From Solen grandis (lineage: Eukaryota > Mollusca > Bivalvia > Adapedonta > Solenidae): a stretch of 64,000 nucleotides of DNA. Location: NCBI GenBank assembly GCA_021229015.1, contig CM037788.1, forward strand, positions 46,552,497 through 46,616,496, given 5' to 3'. Under the pieces are notes generated by a model, which worked only from the letters and a program-made list of their open reading frames with translations, was not told the DNA's origin and ran no database searches. This document shows positions 1-9,808 of the stretch, piece after piece. A program made the position numbers and the translations under genes. Position 1 is the stretch's first letter. The number at the start of each line of letters is the position of its first letter.

Positions 1-75
1 TGACCGACAAGAGTTTTATTTTGGGAGAGAGGGCAGTATTCATATCACGTTTCTTGTTTACGTATTTGCTTTCAG

Positions 76-123
76 GATGCGGGTGACGCTTTCAATACAT
101 TCTTATCAGTGGTGAAGTCCTCG
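76..123 (+). CDS. candidate 48-nt internal exon, gene unknown
   Basis: A pyrimidine-rich tract ending in TTTGCTTTCAG precedes 16 in-frame codons (beginning Asp-Ala-Gly-Asp-Ala-Phe) that run into a good donor, TCG|GTAAAG. Length is a multiple of three, so it would be a phase 0-0 exon. I recognise no family and see no partner exon nearby, so this may be a chance match to splice consensus at the edge of a gene lying left of the window. Confidence 0.25.
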
Positions 124-570
124 GTAAAGTGCACGTGTCCTAGTGACGTGCATAATAACATGGGGCGCTCAAAAGAAGACAATGCCCCTTGTCCAAAAAT
201 AAGATCTCGTCACATCGGTAACATGATAATCATTATTTTAGCATTCTTTCCATTTCTATATCGTTCATAATTTCTTAAGATAAATCACAGTTAAAAATGT
301 CCCTGGAATTCAAATATCACACTAGTTCCTTGTCTCAAAACTGATTCGTACATGAAAACTGTGATACTTAACAAAAAATGACAAAAATGAACACCACTGA
401 CAGTGTTAAAACAAAATATAACAACTGTCGTCTGCATCGCTATATATGACCTTTGGATTTTGTCTAAATAAAGCATTTATAATATGCAAATTACTTCCGC
501 CGATTTCTAAAATTACATTATAATATGCAAATTATTTCAGCCGAATACTACGGATTTTCATATGAGGAAG

Positions 571-710
571 CCTTCCTGCTGGCTTGCGGTAGTTCGGTGG
601 TTCTACCCGGATGCCTCCGTGTATTCGGGGTCTTCCCCCACCTGTAATTAGTTGGACGTCGCTATATGACTGAAATACTGTTGAGGCGACGGTAAATACA
701 AATAGTCAAA
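571..710 (+). repeat. SINE-like repeat, 3' tail copy
   Basis: The segment carries 'ACCTGTAATTAGTTGGACGT' followed by 'TGACTGAAATACTGTTG' and a GACGGTAAA end. Diverged copies of the same tail occur at about 29660-29760, 43085-43200 and 49000-49140, so it is a dispersed family. Flanking 124-570 and 711-1640 show no gene that I can support. Confidence 0.5.
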
Positions 711-1644
711 TCAAGTCAGCCGAATACTAAAATTACATCAGATATTTCGTCGAACAGAAGGTTATGACTAGTATCAATTTAGTGGTTTTTTTTTCATCGA
801 ATTTAAAAATATACTTACAGAACACGTGTCTATTAGCGTATGTTTAACTTTCACAGAAATATACACCTTACTGCATAATACCAGTGAAGTGTCATGATGA
901 TAGTACTTGTATATATGTCTCTCAGTCCTTAACCTTATTCCTCATTTCAATACATTGAACAAGAGTGCAGAACAAGATCAGAGAGCTCTTTGAAGATGCA
1001 GTTTGATCAGAGTCTCTTGTGTTGCATTTAAAATATTGTAACTCAGATTCTACACAGTTTCCAGGGCAAACCATTAAATGTTATATACACCTTTTTTAAG
1101 TTCAGTAATTAACATTCATCAAGTCATAAATTTATGCATAAATATTCATAACATAAAAAGTTAAGATTACATAAAGATGGAACGTATTAATTTAACTACC
1201 TTTTAAAAGTGTTCAGATATATATGGAAACATGCTGATAATCACGATCTGACAGGGTGACTTGCTGATTGTGCAACCGATCTGATAGTGCACTGATAAAA
1301 AAGTCTGCTCTTGCAATGGTTCTGCAAATCAAGGCCACGATAACATTTACAGTGTAAATCAATTTAACTGCACACTCAATAGATCTATTTAGAGGTCACC
1401 CTAAATTTGCGGCTGATCTGATCAGAGGCTCTGAACATCCAAACGTATCAGCGTTCTCTTTCGTTAGGTTATTATCGTAGAAATGTTTTAACAGACTTCT
1501 TCTAGTCTATATACACACTCTTGTTCTGTTAATTTATCTATTCATCTATATTTCTATCTATCAGTATGTACGTCTGTGTGGCTCTCTGTCTATTTGAATG
1601 AACACCGAGTCTGTGACTTTGTCAATGCGTAAAGTTTGTTTGTT

Positions 1645-1885
1645 TGTTGGGTTTAAAGTCCCACCGACAGTATTTCAGTCATTTGGAGACGATGTCTACT
1701 TGAGACAGATATAGTGCTGCCACATTGCAGTATCACGCCGTAGACGTGTGTCATGATACAACACCCAACACCGAGCCAACCAGTCCTGCAACTACCCTTA
1801 TATGCTGAGCGCCAGGCAAGGGAGCTATAACAGTAACGACCTTGGCCGGGGTTAAAGCGTAAAGCTTCTACATGCCGCATACAAA
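1645..1885 (-). repeat. SINE copy (minus orientation)
   Basis: It contains the family core 'CCGACAGTATTTCAGTCATT' and 'CCAACCAGTCCTG', with TATGCTGAGCGCCAGGCAAGG further on, shared with 5604-6170, 42455-42630 and 52505-52690. The short ORF crossing it is a by-product. The stretch 1886-2610 to its right is AT-rich with no supported gene. Confidence 0.5.
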
Positions 1886-2613
1886 ACGACATTCACAACC
1901 CAGTGCCTTAATTCTATTTTCTTTAAAAAGTTTGATTTATTATATAAATCTATTTGAACTTCTCTGAAAACTCAAAACTTTATACCCGACCAGATTTGTC
2001 TAATAAACACCCATACTTTGTCATCAAGAAAGCTTTATAATTCTCAGTTAGCATCCTATAAATTCAATATGTAAACTTGGTATTAGTTCTCGTGATGTTG
2101 AATTGTATTATGCATCATCACCCTTGGCGTGATCAGGCAAACGGTCGACACACTTAAAATAAAGATTGCCTCTACGTATAGATGAAATATACATGCTGAT
2201 CTATGTTTGCACTTGAAATATTCTCATTGTTGTATTGAAACAGGGAGATGGTGAAAGAATGCAAACAATAGAATGCATTTATGATCATGGGAACGATTTT
2301 ATAATGCTAGAATATGATGTATACTCGAGGACTTTAAGAAACGCCTCATGCATAAACCTTGATATTTCTCGAAATTTTCCTTTTCATGGGTAAATGGTAA
2401 GGACATACAACATGCATCAATATATTACTGAAATAAGCCTTATCACATTTCTTACTTATATAAAATCATATGAAAAACACGAAATAAAATATTGACATGT
2501 TTCATGGTGAGGCGGTTTTTAAGTATATAACACATTCGTTGCAATGTTTTCATATGTTTTTTATCATTTTGAAAACAAACCCACATAGAAGAATAAATAA
2601 ATAAAATACTTAC

Positions 2614-2681
2614 AGTTCTTTCTTCTCTGTTTCTTTCAGGATTTCCACATTTACGTTGTCAATTACGTCAAGGCTACCCAT
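2614..2681 (-). CDS. probable first coding exon of an unidentified gene
   Basis: Reading the minus strand from the ATG at 2679-2681 gives 22 codons plus two bases (Met-Gly-Ser-Leu-Asp-Val-Ile-Asp at the start, rich in Glu and Lys at the end) and then a strong donor CT|GTAAGT. There is no signal peptide, so a cytosolic or nuclear protein is likely. The sequence to the right (2700-3060) is less AT-rich and could hold the 5' UTR and promoter. I found no convincing second exon in 1-2600; the rest of the gene probably lies left of the window. Family not recognised. The exon call rests on the ATG, coding-like composition and the splice donor only. Confidence 0.45.
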
Positions 2682-3424
2682 CTTCTCCGATAGCGAACAA
2701 CACACACAAACACGATCAACCTTCTTCAAATCAACACGAACAAATACAATAACACCTAATACAATTAATTCTACAGTTATAAAAAGTTTCTATGAAGTGT
2801 TTGTAATATTATGGGGGAAGCCTTTTCTTTAAGTGCTAAACTTTCGTTTTGTGTAGCTTCAATCTCTTTCTCTTCGTTGTGAACTGTTGTTAGGAATGAG
2901 CTTTCCTTCTCATCCGGGCAACTTCGTATTAACCGATAATTACCGATAACTACCGTTCGGTACCGATAAGCCCGTCTACACTTAAGAAAACAACCACTGG
3001 CCTCCTTCCCCACTTTTCTCCCACTTCAAAGCCGAATCTACAATAAACAAACCGTTATCCTTGAATAGAACATGTCGGTCAGGGTCAAATTAGTTTATAT
3101 TTGTAAGGTTTTTGAACTAATTAATCAACTCGGAGATTCTTTTTAACTTTCCGTCCTTTCCGAACGTTTCCCGAAAAAGAAATAGCATTGCAAATGTAGC
3201 AAAATATCCTTTAAGGGGATGATAGCTCGAATAACGTACCTCGGTCTGACTTTCCGTGTTAGTTCACGTCTTATAGGAAGAGATTGGACACTTTTCATTT
3301 TATTTTACTAGCGTCAGATGATTTTGTCAAAAACGTGAAAAAAGGAAACATCCAAATTGAAAGATTTATAAATAAAAGTTCTGGGCAAGCCTTGTTGTAT
3401 TTGAGTGATATTGAATCAGGTATT

Positions 3425-3715
3425 TATGTTTCGGTTTGACGTCCCTCCGACAGTATTTTAGTCATAGCATTCACTCCTAAAACTGGGCCACGTATATGTT
3501 CATTCAGCGGGTCTATTTTAAGCCAAGTTTAAGTATCTTAAGATACAGCAATCAGTCACCTTTTTCCTAACACCGAACCAACCCTGGCTGGAACTACCTT
3601 GTTTATATGCAGAGCACCAAGCAGAAAGCTACTTGTACCAATTTATCGAATTTGGTGTGTTGCTGTCGTGGATCGAACCTACGACCATTCGCTCTAACCC
3701 ACTGGCCTCCATGGA
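3425..3715 (-). repeat. tRNA-derived SINE (minus orientation)
   Basis: It shares the 'CCGACAGTATTTTAGTCAT' core and the 'CAACCCTGGCTGGAACTACC' block of the family. The right end holds 'GTGGATCGAACCTACGACC', which on the minus strand is a B-box-like GGTTCGATCCAC followed by a degraded tRNA-like region. Confidence 0.5.
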
Positions 3716-4056
3716 CGGTACAAATCAGGTCAACATTATCTGTGGTACCGTTATAAGGATGAAATAACAAATTTTAAATCAAATTTGCGTTGTTTTATTT
3801 CTAATTTAAATTTCTCGGGTGAATCAAACTTCAACATCAATTAGATCGGTTTGGATTTCTAATCTATATCGCTATTGATGCGTAAGGCGGATGCAATCTA
3901 CTGCCTTCACTAGCATGTATCTGAAAAATACATGAATAACAGTAAAATTTTCCCTACTTATAAAAATCCGTCTTTGCTGGGTTGTGTAACACTTGTACGT
4001 GACAGTAAATCTCGAGACTCGCAAAAGACTCGCAAAAGCTGTATACAAATAATGCA

Positions 4057-4269
4057 ATGAATTACCGGAAGTATCAAGTAGCTATCATTTTCAAGATCTG
4101 TACTACACTCCTTATGATGATTTCGTCGTACTGCGCTACATCAGGGGAAGTAATTGCTGCGGGGAGTTTGGGAATCATTACAGACCCATTCATGAATATC
4201 CAAAACGAAATCTCAGCCATACACACGTTTAACAACACACAAGCAAAACCGATTTTAAAACGGAACTAG
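4057..4269 (+). CDS. possible small secreted or membrane protein, 70 aa
   Basis: An uninterrupted ATG-to-TAG frame encodes 70 residues with a hydrophobic run at about residues 8-24 (ending in MMISSYCATSG) that resembles a signal peptide or anchor. The remainder is polar with no domain I recognise. Base composition is less AT-rich than the surroundings, a weak hint of coding. There is no visible neighbour of the same strand and no clear polyadenylation signal just downstream. It could equally be a chance ORF or an exon of something larger. Confidence 0.22.
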   Translation: MNYRKYQVAIIFKICTTLLMMISSYCATSGEVIAAGSLGIITDPFMNIQNEISAIHTFNNTQAKPILKRN

Positions 4270-4574
4270 GCCAAATTGTGCTTTTGTTTACCATATTTGG
4301 GCGTATAAATACTTTATGCTATGGCCGATAAGCCGGGGGTAGAGCCTGGGGGTCCCTCCTAAAACTGTTCTACGCTCATTCAGCGGGCTTATCTTGTGTC
4401 AAGTTTGAGATAAGAGGCCGGAATAATTTACAATCCATCGTTAAAGTTTGTTGTGACGGCGAGCCACTGATAGGATTCAAAATGGTAAACCGAACATTTA
4501 TGTATGATTATTTTGGTACCCGGCTGTGACGTGCGCAATTATACGTCCTGTCCTGCAAGGAATTCACCTTAAGT

Positions 4575-4811
4575 TTAACCCCTTTCCCTCACAGAGGACA
4601 CCATGAAAAGACCTATGCGAACAGCATAAAATCAGATCAGAGTAACTCGCAGGCTGATCAGGTTTTATGCTGTTCGCTGCTCCTCAGTGGTCTGGAAATG
4701 AGACTTTTGTAATTAAATTTGGTAAGGGTTAACAGTTGTTTTCTGCAGATCAGGATTTATGTGGTACCTACTGAGTGCGTCAAAATGAGTCTATATGAGG
4801 GAAAGGGTTAA
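4575..4811 (+). mobile_element. piggyBac-type MITE, copy 1
   Basis: The unit starts TTAACCCCTTTCCCTCA and ends TGAGGGAAAGGGTTAA, so terminal inverted repeats lie inside TTAA at both ends. The interior has a second palindrome around GCGAACAGCATAAAA / TTTTATGCTGTTCGC. Same orientation as copy 3 (59061-59302), opposite to copy 2 (16979-17220). Relative to copy 3, a few bases are missing from the left inner arm, so its inner hairpin is asymmetric. It has no coding capacity and is non-autonomous. The next 790 bp (4812-5600) contain no gene I can support. Confidence 0.85.
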
Positions 4812-5603
4812 CTTAATGAACTTGTCTTTAGACTTGTCCGGTGCAGTCAATAATTGTGAAAATTAAGAAAGTAAGCCATTGATAAAATTGAATACATACT
4901 AATATATCTGATTTATTTTTTCAATGAAAAAAGATTAATGTTACAATCAATTACATGTACATTATTTGACGGGCAATCTTATACTTTCGATCTATCTTGG
5001 CGTAGATTTATATCTCTCAACTTCAATATCAAGTTTATGGTTTGGATAGCGAAATTTTGATTATGCTACGTTCTATTTATGGTTAAACAAAGGTTACATT
5101 CGGGATTCAGTTGCGTTCGTTGCGACTGTCTTCATGTCACTTCTGTGTAAAACAATTATATTATATAATCCGATGCTTGATATTAAAAAAAAAACATACA
5201 TATTTGTATCACTGACATCTTGAAAAAAACATACATAATCAAATTCATTCTTTTTTTATACTTGTTGGTTTAAATTTGAGATAGCGATTACAGGGAAATA
5301 TTTGAGGTGGCATCTAGTTTAATTTACAAAGTGGGAGACGTCCACATTCACCTTATATGTATGAAGCATGTTAATTATGACTGCATTATATATATGCACA
5401 AAATTCATGGGTGAAGGTCAATAAATAACACATCCGCGTGCGCGCGGGCACACACACACGCGCTCACACACTATAAAGGAATGACGGATGAACAAACATA
5501 TTAACAGAAGTTAACTTACTATTTTACTAGATTGATAATCGGATAATATAGCATACGTACGTTATAGATATACCGTTTTTATTCCGCGACCGATGACAAC
5601 AAA

Positions 5604-6170
5604 ATGTTAACGTCCTGGCGACAGTATTTCAGTCATTTACACTGCTGCCTCATTGTATTATCACGCCGAAGTCACGTGGCATGATACCACACCCTGTCAA
5701 AATATCCTGACACTATGTCAACCAGTCCTGGAACTATCATTAAAACATTTTAGTAATGCAATCCTTTTTAGTTCAGTGTAATATATGGAACAGTGTAGCG
5801 TATCAATCTAATAAGTTAATTGCAGTCCAATAATAATATCTGGCTCCTCAGTGTTTACATTAGACCCATGCAGAGTTCCATTTCCTCGTGTTTCTAGGGT
5901 ATCGTCTATTACTTCAACAATGGAAATCATGAATTATTCAAATTTCTCATGCTTATTTTGTGATGCCAAATATTACAACAAAGAGAAAAAGATCCAAGAA
6001 AAACGCCTCAAACTGTACAATACTTCATACTAAAACACATTGGACAGTTTTCGGCCTACTCCCTTACATAATTATATGCTGAGCGACAAGTAAGGGAGCT
6101 ATACCAGTATGATTTTTACGACCGGGGATCGAACCCCCGAGGCGGACTCTCTAACCACTCGGCAAAATAA
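5604..6170 (-). repeat. tRNA-derived SINE split by about 300 bp of other DNA
   Basis: The left part (5604-5740) has 'GGCGACAGTATTTCAGTCAT' and 'CAACCAGTCCTGGAACTATC'; the right part (about 6050-6170) has the TATGCTGAGCGACAAGTAAGG block and a tRNA-like head, 'GATCGAACCCCCGAGGCGG' followed by CTCTAACCACTCGGC. On the minus strand these are A- and B-box-like. The family core is interrupted between about 5740 and 6050 by DNA absent from the other copies. Confidence 0.5.
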
Positions 6171-6186
6171 AAAAGAAGTTCGATAA

Positions 6187-6815
6187 TTAAAATGACCGTC
6201 ATATCGTACATGGTCTATGTATTTTTAAATCAAAGTTTTTAGAAGACACGCAGAAAAAAGTCACTATGTATATTTGAAATTTCAAATTTATACCTTGTGT
6301 AGTTTTTAAGTAATGCTCTGGACGAAAAATCATTATAAAATAAATAAAGGGTGGTAATTTAAAAACGGACCATGTAGAGTTATGGTTCTTGGTCACTTCC
6401 ATTTTCCTTGACACCATCTGTTAAAGTTTAGTGTCAATAAAGCTTTTGTGTAATGCTCCGGACAAACAATTCATTATGAAATAAATGAAAGGGATGTAAT
6501 TAAAAATTGGAACCAGACAAAGTAATTGTATTTCTTGTGACAATATATAAACATTTGTAGTTTCAAGTCAATGGCTTGTATGGTTCTTGAGTCACGCTCA
6601 GACAAAAATTCATCGAATAAAGGGAAATCATTCAAAAATGGAACCAGATAGGGTTATGTTTTTTGGTCATTGCCCTCCCTCTCAATGACCCTTTTGCATA
6701 TACGAAGATCCATATGCATATCACATATTGTAAGAAAGTTATCGCCCGGACAAAAAAATGTTGACGCAAAGGTGGACGAGACAAATGGCTGACCGCAATA
6801 GCTCAGACTATTTTA
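6187..6815 (+). repeat. degenerate tandem repeat, about three units of 150-170 bp
   Basis: Phrases such as 'TAATGCTC(T/C)GGACAAA', 'AATTCATTATGAAATAAA', 'GGAACCAGA' and 'GTTATGGTTCTTGGTCA' recur three times with drift, and the block ends in a GACGCAAAGGTGGACGAG segment and 'GACCGCAATAGCTCAGAC'. This resembles the tandem core of bivalve pearl-like elements but has lost clear ends. ORFs here are not genes. Confidence 0.45.
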
Positions 6816-7160
6816 TGAATTGTCAAGCTAAAAAACGTCCAGAAAATATCAGCCAATAACGCTATATGAAATAACACGCGACATTTGCGCTTGTCATTTG
6901 TAAGGGAAAAGTATTTAGGAAAGAAGGCAAAATTTACAGATTTCCTGTACGATGTTAAATGAATAGATAATGAGTTCACAAGCGTCTGACAACCTTCCAA
7001 AAACAACAGCTTTCTACAAGCTGTTGCCCTCATGCAGAACGCTCGTTGTAAATAACCATTCAAAGTTAATTGGCATACCAGCAAAACAAAAGAGAATGTG
7101 ATTTTCATTTGCAATCAGCCTTGCTCATTTTATTTTTACTGATATACTTCTCATATTCGT

Positions 7161-7296
7161 TATATTGACTGACCCCATATTAAGTAATTTATATAACTAA
7201 CTAATAGGGATGTATAGAATATGAAAACATTTTAATATTCTATACATCTCTATTAGTTAGTTATATAAATTACTTAATATGGGGTCAGTCAATATA
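7161..7296. repeat. near-perfect hairpin, 62-bp arms, 12-nt loop
   Basis: Positions 7161-7222 and 7235-7296 are reverse complements with one mismatch (GGG against GAG near the loop); the loop is 7223-7234. The outer end of each arm is TATATTGACTGACCCC. A partial extra copy of the arm end (TTAATATGGGGTCAG) follows at about 7299-7316. It lies about 250 bp beyond the NS1 stop. Parvoviruses have terminal palindromes that fold as replication telomeres, so this may be the end of the viral genome. A stand-alone foldback MITE is the alternative. The palindrome is certain; its origin is not. Confidence 0.9.
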
Positions 7297-7548
7297 ACTT
7301 AATATGGGGTCAGGCAATATGTATTGATTTCCGTAGATTGTCCTCTCATGGTATATTTTATAACTAACTAACTTATATCATAAGAATTACAAAGTCGTGA
7401 GAATCGAATCACCCATCTCAAAGAGATGTTGCCATATTTGTTCCTCTTCTGTTTTTGTTTGTTTTTTTTCTGTTTTTTTCTGATGCTGAACATATTTACA
7501 ATTATTTACACACATTGTTTCAGTTCATAATTATTACACATAATATAA

Positions 7549-9807
7549 TCACCAATTTGTAAAGTGTCCACATAGAATACACGGTGTCTGTGTAATGGCA
7601 TCTATGGACTGGGTTTCGTCTGTCTGCATGGCTGTTTCTTCGGTTTCCTTTTCGTCCGTCTGTGTGGATTTGTCTGTTGGCACCAGTGGTGGCAGCGGTC
7701 CGTGTCCCCATAATACCGACTCAAATCTATCATCATTGTCGTCTTCCGGAGTGGTGAAATGTATTGTCTCATTCGGTGTGCTTGTTCTTTGCTTTTTGGC
7801 TGTGAACAGTTTTCTTTTAATACCTCTCTGTGTGATTTTCAGGTTTGGACATGTTCTTTTTATTTGCAGTTTGCTCTGGCTTGGTGGTGTTGGTATTGGT
7901 ACTAATATCTCTGGTGTGTTGAGTAACTCCGAGAGGGTCATTGGTTTGTCTCCGGGGGCAGGGAATGTATCTGGGGTGTCAAAATCTAAGTCCATTTCCT
8001 GCAATGCAATATTTGCTACCTGTTGGCTCAGCTCATCTGCTTTCTGTGATTGTGTTTCGTCATCGTCAATTACTATGTACTGTGATTCTCGTATCTCTGT
8101 TTCTGATTCTTGTCCGTCTTGGTAATTTTCGCTTCCGTTCCAGGTCATGTACATCTCGTCTGGGATGGACTCATTGTTTGTTTCTGTTTCCTGTCAACGC
8201 TTTTTTCGTTCGGGTCAATTACGTTCCACTGTTTTACGTCTGTTATTTCCCACAGGAGGTTGTAGATTCTGGGACAGTCTGCTAGCTCTTCTTCCGATAT
8301 GGCGTGTGTCTTTGTTTCTGTGAGTCTTATTGCCTTGAATATCTCCTGAAAGTAGCCATAGTTTGGAAGTTTTTTTTTTTCAGGTCTTGCAGGATTTTGC
8401 TCTTTTGGAGTCCGGGATATCGAAACATTCTGTTTTTTAATGGCTTGGCATCGTTGGTAACATATCGCCATATTGGTAGATTGCTAGTGAGGATGCATGG
8501 CTTTCTTTCCATTAGTGTGGGCTGCTGATTTTTTTATATTCTCGTAGGTCGGTTCCCCTCCCAACACGTTCTTAAACTGCTCCGACTGATCTGCACTTGC
8601 AATGGTTAGTTCATTTATCAGAATGATGGGTTTGGTAGGACATGCATTAAATGCAAATTCCTTGGAATTAACTACCGATCCAGCGTATTCAGGGACGGGC
8701 ACCACTCCCCGCATCCAGTAGGTTTTGCCTGCATTTGAAGTTCCCTCTAAGCTGAAAGTGTTAATTTTTGAGAGGCTGTTGTTCAGTATTGCATACAGGC
8801 GTATCAGGAAAAGGTCAGGGTCAATATTTTGTTCCACAGTCCACTGCATGAAGGTGTAGCATGTCTCATTTATTGTCAAATAGTCCTCATCTTCTTCAAT
8901 CGGCTTTTCAAATTCCATGAATACGTCGGCGTAGTTTCTTTTGTCAATCTGTATTTTTATATTTCTTTCCTCAATACCTTGTTTGTAGATTCTGTTCCAA
9001 TCTCTATTCCTATAAAGTGTCATCAATGTTTCTGCATCTTGTTGGTTGTTAGCCTTTTTCGCCGCTTCGTATAGCTTGTACTTATCTATCTTATTGTACT
9101 TTTGTATCATTTCTAGGAGGGTGTCTGTATTGATTTCTAGTTGTGTTTTCTTCATGTTGTTTATCTGCACTTCCGGTAGTTGTTGTTGTACTGTTGTGTT
9201 TCCGTCTGGTTCCTACATTATGTACTCCAACAATGTTTGATTGTTAGTGCCGTTGAATTCTCGTGGGGGGCGTACCATGTAGCGTGCGAAGTTATGTTTA
9301 AGCTTCACCTTCTGGCATTTGACTTGTGCGTTTACTGTTTTCAATGTGTCGATGAGTCGGCGGTTGTCCATAGTTCTGTGTCATGGGTTGTCTTAGGTTC
9401 ATGTGTACTGCTAATATGTGTATATGAAAGCCGTGATAACTGCAGTTTTTGTCGTTATCTCCGTCGTGCCATGACATTGCAGAAGGCCTCGTTGTTAGAT
9501 ATGTTTTGATGACATTAAGTGCGTTTAGTGTCTTTTGGTCTTGTCTTATTTCGTCCATAATTGACATAGGTGTCTGCCATTTATAGATGGGTGCGCTCTG
9601 TAACTTGTCTTGTAGATTGGGTACGTATGTAACCATATATGTTCCATTGTCTCTGGTTAACGGGTTATTTTCTTCGTCACGTGATATGATCACGGGCAAT
9701 ATCGTCTGTTTCTTAATTGCTTCTGCTAAATTTAGAAGTATAACTGTGAACCAGTCTCTTTCTAGTACTTCCGTTTCCGTGAAGAGTCTGTTGTCTTGTC
9801 AGGGCAT
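7549..9807 (-). pseudogene. NS1-like replication initiator/helicase, broken
   Basis: The order of parts matches parvovirus NS1. Near the N-terminus is an HUH nuclease motif, His-Ile-His, at 9418-9426 in a 'YHGFHIHILAVH' context. It is followed by a segment with ARYMVRPPREF, typical of the end of the nuclease domain. The SF3 helicase has Walker A GTSNAGKT (8721-8744), a Walker B-like IILINEL (8607-8627), KNVLGGEPTYENIKK, and a motif C segment with ILTSNLPIWRYV just after. The C-terminal part (8154-7549) is acidic and Thr-rich with a basic patch and ends CILCGHFTNW. The family nicks and unwinds viral DNA for rolling-hairpin replication in the nucleus. Lesions: stop at codon 3 (9799-9801), stop at 9213-9215, and frame changes near 9300-9375, 8490-8512, 8370-8380 (a run of 11 T) and 8145-8195. 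It cannot make a full protein as written. Confidence 0.85.
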
Positions 9808-9808
9808 T

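Noticed and set aside
6803..7114. 103-codon minus-strand ORF with a signal-peptide-like start
   Set aside because: No domain, no splice or poly(A) context, and it lies between a worn tandem repeat and the hairpin; probably chance.
7595..8125. 176-codon ORF on the plus strand opposite NS1
   Set aside because: It is a shadow of the minus-strand NS1 C-terminal frame; its Ser/Val/Cys-rich sequence is the expected antisense of A-rich coding DNA.
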